The position numbers were made by a program, and so were the translations under genes. From contig PBVO01000108.1 in the NCBI GenBank assembly GCA_002729015.1, positions 4,802 through 38,763 of the forward strand: a stretch of DNA of 33,962 nt, given 5' to 3'. Below, in pieces: positions 18,456 to 26,321 of this stretch. The notes under the pieces were generated by a model that was not told where the DNA came from, ran no database searches, and worked only from the letters and a program-made list of their open reading frames with translations. How positions within the stretch are numbered: the first letter of the stretch is position 1; every line of letters begins with the position of its first letter. The DNA is from Candidatus Poribacteria bacterium (GTDB lineage Bacteria > Poribacteria > WGA-4E > UBA9662).

Positions 18456-19295
18456 ATGAGGTATGTGGAGTTAGTGGGAGGGGAGTCCTGTCCAGCTATC
18501 GGCTTAGGCACGGCTGGATTATTGGAGGACAACTGTGAGCAGGCAATTCAGTGGGCGCTAGATATTGGCTATCGGTTAATCGATACAGCATGGGCCTATA
18601 GAAACCAATCGGCTATTGGACGTGCATTACGCAAAAGTAGTATACCGAGATCAGAGATCTTTATCTCGACTAAAATATGGCGTGACAACCTGAACTATGA
18701 TGGAGTTATTGAACAATGTGGGCAAATTCTCAACCAATTACAGGTAGATTACATTGATTTACTGCTAACTCATTGGCCAAGTGATGCAAGTATCCGAGCC
18801 AGACATGAACCGACCAACATCACGCCACTAGAAGAAACTCTGGGTGCATTCAACGAAGTTTACCGCCAAGGAAAAGTTCGTCACCTTGGAGTTAGTAATT
18901 ACGACCAAGATTTACTTCATCAAGCGCAAACGCTATCAAAAGTTCCAATTTCTGTCAATCAAGTTCACTTCCACCTACCAGATTCAATCTGTACAGAAAA
19001 TGTCTCAACCTCTTTATTAGATACTTGTCAGAAATCTAATGTCGCTCTGATGGCTTATTGTCCACTAGGTTCAGGTTGGTGTCCAGGAAAGGGTAGCTTA
19101 CTGCAAAGTCCTATTTTGGCTAGTATTGCAAATCAGCAAGGTAAAACGAGTGCTCAGATCGCTCTTAAATGGGCTATGAATCAAGGTGCTATTATTATTC
19201 CTAAGTCAGGTTCTGAAGTTCACTTGCGCGAAAATATCGATATTTTCGATTTTGAATTGACTATTGAGCAGATGCAATTGCTGGATTCGCTTTAA
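18456..19295 (+). CDS. Aldo/keto reductase
   Basis: The 279-residue protein is an NADPH-dependent aldo/keto reductase with a TIM-barrel fold, reducing aldehydes or ketoses. The full catalytic tetrad is in place: Asp43 and Tyr48 (IDTAWAY), Lys73 (STKIW) and His106 (LTHWP). Further family marks are the GKVRHLGVSNY segment and IPKSG near the C-terminus, which binds the NADPH phosphate, and an intact QIALKWA helix. Length is typical. It resembles the 2,5-diketo-gluconate reductase branch, fitting sugar-acid metabolism, but specificity is not determinable. ATG start, with a GGAAAAA stretch nearby as a weak ribosome site. It is a single gene, with 415 bases before the next. Confidence 0.92.
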   Translation: MRYVELVGGESCPAIGLGTAGLLEDNCEQAIQWALDIGYRLIDTAWAYRNQSAIGRALRKSSIPRSEIFISTKIWRDNLNYDGVIEQCGQILNQLQVDYIDLLLTHWPSDASIRARHEPTNITPLEETLGAFNEVYRQGKVRHLGVSNYDQDLLHQAQTLSKVPISVNQVHFHLPDSICTENVSTSLLDTCQKSNVALMAYCPLGSGWCPGKGSLLQSPILASIANQQGKTSAQIALKWAMNQGAIIIPKSGSEVHLRENIDIFDFELTIEQMQLLDSL

Positions 19296-19710
19296 GTAAA
19301 TACCATATCAGCACTTATCTGTCCCCATTTTGACTTGACGTTTGTTTCTGTTTGTAAGAAAGACGCTAATTTTTACCTGCACCTCGGTTTATCCCATTTG
19401 ACAAATTACAGACAGGTAAGATGAAATGGACACCGGCCTGCTGAACGAGTACTAAGTTACAAAGAAGTCAGGAATCATTTATAGCCCCTTAGCCGATAAA
19501 AGGATCGTACTCTTACCTACATATTTGCAAGAAATTTAGATCAGTTTCTAGGGCTACAAGATGTTAAATTTACAAATTTACATAGCTAAGAAGGTTAGGG
19601 ATTTTAAAAGTAATGGGCCGTAAAATGGAGATAATTAATCTTTCAGTAAAGTATGTATTTTTTCTGTTTGTCTTTTAATTCTGTATACAATAAGAAAAGA
19701 CGAAATTTTT
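19296..19710. other. Gene-free intergenic stretch
   Basis: About 415 bases with no convincing frame on either strand and no clear terminator after the reductase gene. Confidence 0.5.
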
Positions 19711-20481
19711 ATGATTCAAAGATTTCAGTATATTTTATTTCTTCTTTTTGTATCTTTGGTGGGAGCAGATGATAAGGAGTTACCGATCGTCGTCAATGCA
19801 CATGAGTTAAAAAAAGTTAATTCCAATAAAATCATTTGGCAGAAAGACGGATCAAAAATGTCTCACATCCCTTCTTCGAAATCCACTAAATCTTTTTGGA
19901 TGGATACCACTGAGGTTACGGTGGGGCAGTTTAAGAAATTTCTAAAATCTTCGGGATACAAAAATACAAAAGCAATCGATTGGGACTTGATAGACGAGTG
20001 CTCGCCTACAGATAAACACCCGATGGTATATGTTAATTGGCATGATGCTGTTGCCTATGCAGTATGGGCAGGGAAACGATTGCCATACGAAGAAGAATGG
20101 GAGTTTGCTGCTCGAGGTGGCCTATTAGGAAAAGTCTATCCCTGGGGTAATGATGAAGGCCTAGCTCGTGATTATTCAAATTTTAAGGGGATTGGCGGTA
20201 AAGATAAGTGGGATAGGCAAATTGCACCAGTAGGTAGTTTTGAACCCAATGGATACGGTTTGCACGACATGGCAGGCAATGTCTGGGAATGGTGCCAGGA
20301 TTGGTATGATAGCGATCAGGGCATTCACCAATATGCCATAGGGTACTGGAAGGTTGTACGGGGAGGTTCTTACCAACTAAGCATCTTTTACTTACCTGTA
20401 AGCAATCGAATTCTTGGTCGCTGTCTGCCAATTAGGAGATTCGAAGACAACGGGTTTCGGTGTGTAGTCAATGAGCAGTGA
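19711..20481 (+). CDS. Exported SUMF1/FGE-domain protein lacking the catalytic cysteines
   Basis: The 256-residue product has a signal peptide (about 1-19) and a formylglycine-generating-enzyme-sulfatase (SUMF1) domain: WMDTTEVTVGQFKKF (63-77), HPMVYVNW (103-110), AGKRLP..EEWEFAARGG, YPWGN, NGYGLHDMAGNVWEWC (180-195), VVRGGS (215-220) and GFRC (248-251). In human FGE the active cysteines are 8 and 13 residues after GGS; here those positions are Leu228 and Arg233, so it is unlikely to activate sulfatases. The N-terminal part is shorter than usual, lacking the IPAG.F.MG segment that opens the domain in the neighbour at 20923-21828. It may be a carbohydrate- or peptide-binding variant. It is a close paralogue of that neighbour and of the pseudogene between them. 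Confidence 0.85.
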   Translation: MIQRFQYILFLLFVSLVGADDKELPIVVNAHELKKVNSNKIIWQKDGSKMSHIPSSKSTKSFWMDTTEVTVGQFKKFLKSSGYKNTKAIDWDLIDECSPTDKHPMVYVNWHDAVAYAVWAGKRLPYEEEWEFAARGGLLGKVYPWGNDEGLARDYSNFKGIGGKDKWDRQIAPVGSFEPNGYGLHDMAGNVWEWCQDWYDSDQGIHQYAIGYWKVVRGGSYQLSIFYLPVSNRILGRCLPIRRFEDNGFRCVVNEQ

Positions 20482-20608
20482 TTTTGGTCTAATTCTGATG
20501 GTTAAAATCAACCCTGTCCTTTATTTGTTTCCTATTCTTTAAGTGGAAGATATCATTATTAGCTGTGCTTCCGACTCCAAGCAGATAATGCCAGCATAAC
20601 TAAATAAG

Positions 20609-20905
20609 TCAATTAGACTCAACAAACCAATTAACATACACCATCGATTATGATTATTATGCTAACAATCATAACCACACTGATTGACAAAGTTCTGAAC
20701 TCCCCCACTGTCCCCTCATATATGTCAATATAAAAAGGTTTGGTGGATTCCAAAGACGAAATGGTAACCATTATGTCTTGATCTTTTGCCAAACAATCTT
20801 CTTAGCCTTAACGTTTATTAGTTCTTCAATATTAGAAACACCTGGTAACTTTTGCTCCTGAGAAAAGATCAACAGAAACAAAAGACAATAACTAATCTTT
20901 TTCAT
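20609..20905 (-). pseudogene. Decayed SUMF1-domain paralogue
   Basis: Read on the minus strand from ATG 20905, this begins with a signal-peptide-like segment and continues to KKIVWQK, aligning with the start of the protein at 19711 (LP.V.N..EL...). It then hits TAA. Restoring one A gives KDQDIM...ESTKPFYIDIYEGTVGEFR, which aligns with the DTTEVTVGQFKKF region of both intact paralogues. A second single-base loss follows (NFVNQCGY in the shifted frame) and then MVYVNW, matching PMVYVNW. After that only weak similarity remains. So this is a third copy broken by at least two frameshifts and truncated. It lies 17 bases after the stop of the intact minus-strand copy, suggesting tandem duplication. 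Confidence 0.8.
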
Positions 20906-20922
20906 TATCAATTCGTGTGTCG

Positions 20923-21828
20923 TTATTGAATGTCAACCACACATCGAAACCCACGGTGAGAGTCCGTCGTATCCGGAGGGTAGTGGTCGCGACAAGCCAC
21001 TCGCAGGCGGGAGCTAGGGTGGCGCCAAGAACCACCACGTAGCACTCGCCACCCTAGTGGACTAGAATCCGGCCCTAGTGGATTGTTGACAGGTGATTTA
21101 CTATAGTAATTTTCATCATACCAATCCTGACACCATTCCCAGACATTGCCTGCCATGTCATACAACCCATACCCATTGGGTTCAAAACTACCTACTGGTG
21201 CTGTAGTCTTATGCCATTTATCTTTACCACCTGTCCCCTTAAAGTTAGCATAATCAGTGGCCAAACTTAGATCATCTCCCCAAGGATAACGCTTGCCATC
21301 TAATCCTCCTCGGGCCGCATATTCCCACTCAGCTTCGGTTGGTAATCTCTTACCTGCCCACTTAGCATAGGCGGTAGCTGCTGTCCACTTCACGATAGTC
21401 ATTGGATGATCATCAGTAGGCGAGAGTAAAGCCACATCATCCCACCATTTATAGTTATACCCACTTTGATTGACAAACTGCTTAAACTGGCCGACTGTTA
21501 CCTCATGAATGTCCATATAGAAAGCATCAAAAGTTACCGTATGTACTGGCCTTGTATCTACCATCCACCCCTCTGGCTCATTCTTGGAATCGCCCATCTC
21601 AAACGATCCAGCGGGTATCAACACCATCTCCTGACCGTCTGTTTCCCAAATAATCTCTTTTTCTGGCTCTGAATCAACAACAGGCAACTCTTTAACTAAA
21701 TCCTTTCTAACTTGGTCTTGATTAGAAAGCTCATCACCACAACCTAGAAAGACTAAAAACACCGAACACAATAAAAAAGATTTTAGTACCAAACACTTCT
21801 TATATAAACAGCACAACATTCGTATCAT
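20923..21828 (-). CDS. SUMF1/FGE-domain lipoprotein lacking the catalytic cysteines
   Basis: From ATG 21828 the protein has 301 residues. A basic, Cys-rich hydrophobic leader ends in the lipobox FLGC (Cys30), so it is probably a lipoprotein. The SUMF1 domain follows complete: MVLIPAGSFEMG, VHTVTFDAFYMDIHEVTVGQF, AGKRLPTEAEWEYAARGG, YPWGDD, NGYGLYDMAGNVWEWCQDWYD, RVLRGGSW and HRGFRC. After GGS, positions 8 and 13 are Leu and Arg rather than the two active cysteines of true FGE; one Cys sits at position 12. It is thus more likely a SUMF1-fold binding protein than a sulfatase activator. A longer start (TTG 21879) is possible but would run into the small ORF upstream. DNA identity with the copy at 19711 is high around NVWEWCQDWY. 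Confidence 0.87.
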   Translation of the reverse strand: MIRMLCCLYKKCLVLKSFLLCSVFLVFLGCGDELSNQDQVRKDLVKELPVVDSEPEKEIIWETDGQEMVLIPAGSFEMGDSKNEPEGWMVDTRPVHTVTFDAFYMDIHEVTVGQFKQFVNQSGYNYKWWDDVALLSPTDDHPMTIVKWTAATAYAKWAGKRLPTEAEWEYAARGGLDGKRYPWGDDLSLATDYANFKGTGGKDKWHKTTAPVGSFEPNGYGLYDMAGNVWEWCQDWYDENYYSKSPVNNPLGPDSSPLGWRVLRGGSWRHPSSRLRVACRDHYPPDTTDSHRGFRCVVDIQ

Positions 21829-21862
21829 TACCTTAACCTTTGGTTTCTTATTCACAACGACA

Positions 21863-22024
21863 TCATATGACAAAATCAAATAAGAAACAAAAAGACCCCG
21901 ATCTCACTCCGTGTTCCCAGACTTCATATTTTTCTTGAAAATGCGAATCACTGACCAGACCGTTTGAGTATAATAACTTTTTCGCAAACTCCTTGAGGGA
22001 CGCTTTTTCCAGGCTTGAGATCAC
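21863..22024 (-). CDS. Possible small protein downstream of the HTH pseudogene
   Basis: A 53-residue ORF starts with GTG 8 bases after the reconstructed end of the helix-turn-helix gene. The first 40 residues are strongly protein-like (an amphipathic helix with Leu, Lys, Glu and Ala, then an aromatic and acidic stretch EKYEVWEHG), and the C-terminus is hydrophobic. A GAGG about 14 bases before the GTG is a weak ribosome site. It may have been translated together with the HTH gene, or be a remnant of a larger partner gene. I do not recognise a family. Confidence 0.4.
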   Translation of the reverse strand: MISSLEKASLKEFAKKLLYSNGLVSDSHFQEKYEVWEHGVRSGSFCFLFDFVI

Positions 22025-22032
22025 CCTTTTTA

Positions 22033-22450
22033 TTATCCTCGGACACCACTAAATTGTGCGACTACCATTTGAAACTGCTCTACTAGCTTTTCCATCTTCG
22101 TCTCGTCTTTATCTATTGCTTTCCTAACTGTTGTCCTCTCGAATCTGCGGCATAAAAACCAGTCGCCTTCAAAATGTGGATGGTCGTCGACTTGCGAATC
22201 CGTTCATTCTCGCTTTCCAGGGGTCTGACGTAGCACTTGAACTGACCGATTAACCACACCTGACACTGACGATGGTTCTCCTGACTTAGTTTCTGTTGTT
22301 GCAGATCCCTCAAGTTCTGGTTCTTCCACTTGTTGACCGTATGCCTAGCTACGCCTAGTGATTCAGCCGCTTCGGTATCACTCATACCAGCCAGGAACAA
22401 ATTGATAGCCTTTTGCTGTGGTCCAGTTACTTTTTATCCTGTTTCGTCAT
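22033..22450 (-). pseudogene. Frameshifted helix-turn-helix DNA-binding protein (transposase/terminase small-subunit type)
   Basis: The reconstructed protein of about 140 residues starts at ATG 22450 (MTKQDKK), is cut by a stop in a run of five A, and continues one frame over as VTGPQQKAINLFLAGMSD, a homeodomain-like helix-turn-helix (EAAESLGVARHTVNKWKNQN). One extra A in the run would join both parts. Further on, two compensating shifts appear: the middle reads VVNRSVQVLRQ in another frame, then ESENERIRKSTTIHILKATGF returns. A last shift gives TVRKAIDKDETKMEKLVEQFQ up to TAA at 22033. Proteins of this type (HTH followed by an ..ALE.EN.R.R..A..ILKA region) occur in multiple copies in some Poribacteria-like genomes. 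This copy is probably inactive. A sequencing homopolymer error could explain one shift but not all. Confidence 0.7.
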
Positions 22451-23336
22451 TATTAGCCACTTATATCGATCATTGAATTATTAATTCATAACTTACCACT
22501 GACATTAATGACTATTTGACCTATCAACCTATTTGGGGATTAGCTACCTGTTCCACTCGATAACACTAAAAAACAAGGAGAGTGAAGATATAGAGTAGAA
22601 GAGAAGGCTGATAGACCGAATAGAAAACAAAAATTAGGCTTTCTATATGTTTGTTTTTACCGTCTTAAAGTCTCACTTTCGTTCTGATGACTTGATAGAC
22701 ACACGTAATTTTTGATTACAGTAGTGCAAGAAATTATTTTTGAAAAAAATGTAAAAAAACAACTATCATCAGTTACAAAATGGAGAACTATCTAAATTAT
22801 TCCTTTGTAACTAGTCGAACCAAACAGATTTTAGTTGGTTTTAATAGTTTTGAGGCAAGATATAAGAGTCAAAACGATACGATCAGCTAAGAGAACTTAT
22901 GGAAATTTTGACAATCTTACAAAGGGCTACTTAGTGTCAATTATCTAAGCAGGACATATTGCTAAACCTATTGAGGTCAGTTAGATATTAATCAGCCTAA
23001 TTGATTAAAGAGCTAAAAAATTGGATGATTTTTTAAACTTTGGATCTCCGTCATTTTTGGTAATGGAATTAATTTCTTCATTCTTGATCTCATTTCACTA
23101 GAGGAGTTCTATGCTAGATCGAAGGCCTCCCCGATTTCAATAAATATGAGGAGATTTATGGATCGATTCCGGGTATAGATGACGGAGATTTAACCTAAAC
23201 TTCTAAACTTATGATTGTTTCTTATTTCAATTACAATTCGACTCCTTCGAAGAAGGATGATTATGGATTGAGGATTTTTCCCTAAATTACTCTAATTCTT
23301 TAGTAGGAAGTTAGAATAATTTAAAATTGACTAAAT
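22451..23336. other. Long gene-free stretch containing a probable gene remnant
   Basis: Almost 900 bases without an intact gene. At about 23015-23198 on the plus strand three successive frames read as protein: KKLDDFLNFGSPSFLVMEL, then ILDLISLEEFYARSKASP, then LPDFNKYEEIYGSIPGIDD to a TAA at 23196-23198. Together they look like the C-terminus of a soluble protein broken by two small indels. An 11-base inverted repeat (23044-23054 and 23179-23189) falls inside this remnant. The remaining 550 bases are AT-rich with nothing recognisable. Confidence 0.4.
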
Positions 23337-23960
23337 TTAGTTGACCTTATTTTTCTGACTATGTCTGTAAGATTTAGTCAGTTTACCTGATAGATCTATA
23401 GGCGCAACACGTCTTGGTTTTTCTACATTAATTACAAAATACTTTCCTTTTTTACTCCAATCGACTGGTTCATATTCTAGTTTAAGAGCAGGAAGATTAT
23501 TAATAATCGCAAATTCTTCTCTATGTCCTCTGGTTTCTTTTATATTATCTGTGCAAATATATTTCCCTTCGGAATCTCTGTATCTTTCAAAATAATCTAT
23601 GGTCCAAGTATAAGTCACTTTATTTAAGTCACTTTGTTCAAAATCTTCTGGGTTCATAAATTTTTTAATAAATTGGTTTTCAATAACATTGAACTTAGAC
23701 TTGGCATGTAACTTTCCATTAACTAGTTTCAGCGAGTGAGTATTACTAATTTTAGTCTCATCAAATGCAATACATAACTGTCCTCTATTGAAACCCAAAG
23801 TAGCATAATAAACTTTATCATCATTTATTCCACATCTATCTCGTACGATTCCACCGATATATATATCACCGGATTTGGTAATGATCACGGTGTCAGTTTT
23901 CTGACGCTTTTGAACTCCTCCTTTTGTCTCTATTGGTTCAAAACCTTCCGGTAAAGGCAT
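23337..23960 (-). CDS. Hypothetical soluble protein
   Basis: A 207-residue protein with ATG start and a good GAGGAG ribosome site about seven bases before it, so the gene is well supported. There is no signal peptide or membrane segment. The composition is basic at both ends, with a beta-rich middle (VIITKSGDIYIGGIVRD at about 25-41, then YYATLGFNRGQLCIAFDE). It ends in a Lys/Arg-rich tail. I do not recognise a family. It lies inside the decaying region, flanked by remnants on both sides, and has no evident partner. Confidence 0.7.
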   Translation of the reverse strand: MPLPEGFEPIETKGGVQKRQKTDTVIITKSGDIYIGGIVRDRCGINDDKVYYATLGFNRGQLCIAFDETKISNTHSLKLVNGKLHAKSKFNVIENQFIKKFMNPEDFEQSDLNKVTYTWTIDYFERYRDSEGKYICTDNIKETRGHREEFAIINNLPALKLEYEPVDWSKKGKYFVINVEKPRRVAPIDLSGKLTKSYRHSQKNKVN

Positions 23961-24352
23961 ACACCACTCCTCAACATTTTAGGACTGTAGGGGATGTTAC
24001 TATTGTATTAACCAAAATACAATTCAATTTCACTACATCCAACATTTAAGAAACATAAGTTTAGCTGTAGAGCCAGCGGTTACGAGGCACATGAATAATT
24101 AATTATGAGCAAAAATTCCATACTGAAAATACACGTAAACAACAATCCTGAACTTGTTAATTAAAGTAAATATCATCATCAATTGATACTGTTTCGGCGT
24201 CATAATCTAAATCGTTAATTCTGTTTTCCGAGACTAATTGCCACTCATCATAAATTATTGATTTTTGACTGGCTGATCATTGCTCATATATACTAGTTAA
24301 AACAGAGTAAGATTCGGAGAGTTATACGAGCTATTGCTAGCTCTTTACCATA
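23961..24352. other. Intergenic stretch with a broken small ORF
   Basis: About 390 bases between a minus-strand hypothetical gene and the plus-strand DUF1854 gene. It contains the frameshifted small ORF listed at 24157-24286 and the ribosome site of the hypothetical gene at the low-coordinate edge. No other signal is clear. Confidence 0.45.
24157..24286 (-). pseudogene. Frameshifted small acidic ORF
   Basis: On the minus strand ATG 24286 opens MSNDQPVKNQ and then stops. The frame one base over continues IIYDEWQLVSENRINDLDYD and an acidic tail to TAA at 24157. The two parts join with a single-base change, giving a protein of about 43 residues. The composition is clearly protein-like and acidic. 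No family is recognised. It may be a recently inactivated small gene, or the end of a longer lost one. Confidence 0.35.
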
Positions 24353-24868
24353 ATGAATCCAATTAGTATTGAAGATGAACTCGAAGTGCTTGATTACAAA
24401 AGAATTGAATTTAGGATCAACCCATTTGAAGAACTGGAAGTATATTTACCTGACGGAACTTTTCACAGCCCCGTTGTGCCCCTACGTTCTTTTCCTGTAA
24501 CAGACGTGAACCGTTATATTTCGATTATAAAAGACGACCGGAAGCGCGAAGAAGTTTGCCTAATAGAAGATATTCAACATTTAACAGAAAGTAGTCGTTG
24601 GGTACTAGAAAATGCTTTATCCAAAGCCTACTATAAGCCCGTTATTACTCGTTTGCTGTCCATAGAGAGGCGATCGGGCGGTATTAGTGTGTGGAAAGTG
24701 GAAACTAATAAAGGTGAAATTACTATAGATCTGAGGAGACGAGATAGTGTTACTGATTATGATAATGGACATTTATTGATTGCTGACATAGATGGAAACC
24801 GGTACGAAATCCCCAATTATTATAAAATGGACGAAAAAAGCATAAAGTTAATAATGAGTCATGTATAA
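24353..24868 (+). CDS. DUF1854 domain protein
   Basis: The 171-residue protein matches DUF1854, a family often labelled cyanophycin metabolism-associated. The pattern is PVVPLRSFPVTDVNRYISI (40-58), then VCLIEDIQHL (68-77), a helix, YKPVITRLLSI, an exposed W.VET..G strand (112-121), RDSV.D...GHLLIADIDGNRYEIP (128-153) and a final helix. DUF1854 genes commonly sit near ABC transporter genes for cyanophycin; none is seen here, so the gene is orphaned in this window. No signal peptide. ATG start without a strong ribosome site. The role in the cell is not established. The gene is intact, unlike its neighbours. Confidence 0.8.
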   Translation: MNPISIEDELEVLDYKRIEFRINPFEELEVYLPDGTFHSPVVPLRSFPVTDVNRYISIIKDDRKREEVCLIEDIQHLTESSRWVLENALSKAYYKPVITRLLSIERRSGGISVWKVETNKGEITIDLRRRDSVTDYDNGHLLIADIDGNRYEIPNYYKMDEKSIKLIMSHV

Positions 24869-24968
24869 GAAATAATCGATCGCAATTTTGCGGAGGTTAT
24901 AATCTTGGACCAGTGATGATAGATCCAGAAACTTATTAGAAACTTCTTGTTTCGTAGAGAGACCAAAG

Positions 24969-24985
24969 AAATACCAAAGGTATTT
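24969..24985. terminator. Possible hairpin after the DUF1854 gene
   Basis: A perfect 7-base stem AAATACC / GGTATTT around a 3-base AAA loop lies about 100 bases after the DUF1854 stop. There is no following T-run on the plus strand, so it is a weak candidate terminator and may be incidental. Confidence 0.2.
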
Positions 24986-25165
24986 TGGGGTGGTTAAGTA
25001 TCCATAAGAATAGTCTGAAGATAGACGTACAAAAAAGAGAATCTAGAAACGGGAATATCTTTGAAATAAATCGAATTTAAATCAAAGCCTTGCGTACGGT
25101 CTTTTTTCATCTCTGTCGTTATGATTAAATCCGGTCCAATTTGATACCACAAACATGTTAATATC

Positions 25166-25606
25166 TTAGTATTCTTTAATTAATATATTTGTATCTAGCG
25201 TTAGTGAACCATTGTTAGGTAGGTTCGTGATTGTATCGATGATTGTTGGTTTACCAGCTAGTTCTGGATTTTCTACCACGATATCATTTTCAAGACTTGG
25301 TTTATAAATGTTATTTTTGTCGTCAAGGATTACCAAGGATATTTTGTCTTCCTCTATTTTTTCTACTCTGAACTTTAAATTGTCTTGAGTCGTGAATGTG
25401 GAAGCGCCAATACCAAGAATTCCTATAGTAAGTTTCTCGTGATCTGACCAGTTGTAAAGCTCAATTTCCACGACTCCGTTTGTATTCAAAGATGTCACCC
25501 TACCCAATATCGGAGTGTTATCTTTATCTAGGTTACACCCCAATACGGGAGTCATTAATATCAAACTCAGTATTACCTTGTAATTCAAAAACAGTTTAGT
25601 TAACAT
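25166..25606 (-). CDS. Putative lipoprotein, paralogue of the lipoprotein at 12.0-12.5 kb
   Basis: From ATG 25606 the product has 146 residues: a short basic start, a hydrophobic core and the lipobox PVLGC (Cys24), indicating a lipid-anchored envelope protein. The mature part has a VTSLNTNGVVEIEL strand soon after the anchor, a NNIYKP motif and a C-terminal TITNLPNNGSLTL motif, each with a counterpart in the lipoprotein at 11987-12544 (IVSLNDDGSAWVE; RYKP; VTDLPNNETISI). The two are clearly paralogous though distant. Upstream in-frame starts (ATG 25627, TTG 25645) are possible but would overlap the divergent gene's leader. It is transcribed away from the membrane protein at 25657, about 50 bases apart. 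Function unknown. Confidence 0.72.
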   Translation of the reverse strand: MLTKLFLNYKVILSLILMTPVLGCNLDKDNTPILGRVTSLNTNGVVEIELYNWSDHEKLTIGILGIGASTFTTQDNLKFRVEKIEEDKISLVILDDKNNIYKPSLENDIVVENPELAGKPTIIDTITNLPNNGSLTLDTNILIKEY

Positions 25607-25656
25607 GAGTTCAACAGGTTGAATCATTATAATTTTGGTTGGCAAGACTTAGCTTC

Positions 25657-26250
25657 ATGACTGCTCCTGATGTATTAAGTTGGGATTACAACACTGCACA
25701 ATGGGTCATAGCAATCATTGTGGGTATTTGCCTCGCAAAAATATACGCTTGCGTCGCTCACCACATGAAATCTATGAACAAAACAGAATATTACCTACCG
25801 TATATGGTAATGGTTTTGGAACTCTTTGTCATGTTAGTTTTTATGTGGTTTAGTTCACCGTATGGATACCACATAATAACGGGAAGCAAATTAGGTTTTA
25901 TATGTCGCACGTTAACTGATAGTTTAGTCGTTATAGTTGCCTTGGTTTCTTTACCGGACGATAACATTTTGGAAGAAGAAAGAATTGATATGAAGAAGAT
26001 TTACTTCAGTTCAAAAACCCTTCGTCCAATTATCATAGGAATTTGGTACCTTGGTCAAATTTCGATTGCCGTTCTGTTTGATCCTTTGGCCAATAGCCTC
26101 GGGAAAATAATATTGGTAATAATAGTTGCTTTTTCTATCATTCTCATAGGTTTATTCACTGTCTTATTGATAAGAGTCAATAATAAATATGTTCTTTCTG
26201 CCATACACCTTATTCATGCAGCTGGCATATTATTGTTAAGAACTAACTGA
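25657..26250 (+). CDS. Multi-pass membrane protein, unknown
   Basis: The 197-residue protein (ATG 25657; a TTG six codons earlier is also open) has about six hydrophobic helices: near 14-36, 46-66, 75-97, 120-142, 146-170 and 176-195. A charged loop (EEERIDMKK) lies between helices 3 and 4. His residues occur at helix ends (AHHM, IHLIHAAG), but I see no clear heme or metal pattern. I recognise no family. It lies divergent from the lipoprotein gene and 71 bases before a YceI gene on the same strand, so co-transcription with YceI is plausible. YceI genes are often next to small membrane cytochromes, but this protein does not show their signature clearly. Confidence 0.7.
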   Translation: MTAPDVLSWDYNTAQWVIAIIVGICLAKIYACVAHHMKSMNKTEYYLPYMVMVLELFVMLVFMWFSSPYGYHIITGSKLGFICRTLTDSLVVIVALVSLPDDNILEEERIDMKKIYFSSKTLRPIIIGIWYLGQISIAVLFDPLANSLGKIILVIIVAFSIILIGLFTVLLIRVNNKYVLSAIHLIHAAGILLLRTN

Positions 26251-26321
26251 TACAATAAACCATCATACACAACGTCGGGTGCCAGATCGATTGACACACC
26301 GATAAATCAGGAGTAAGTTTT

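Noticed and set aside
19711..21828. SUMF1 proteins as the activators of the two sulfatases
   Set aside because: Both lack the catalytic cysteine pair of FGE at the positions after GGS, so I do not assign that role.
23044..23189. 11-base inverted repeat ATCTCCGTCAT / ATGACGGAGAT
   Set aside because: One such pair within 150 bases is expected by chance in a window of this size, and it lies inside the coding remnant.
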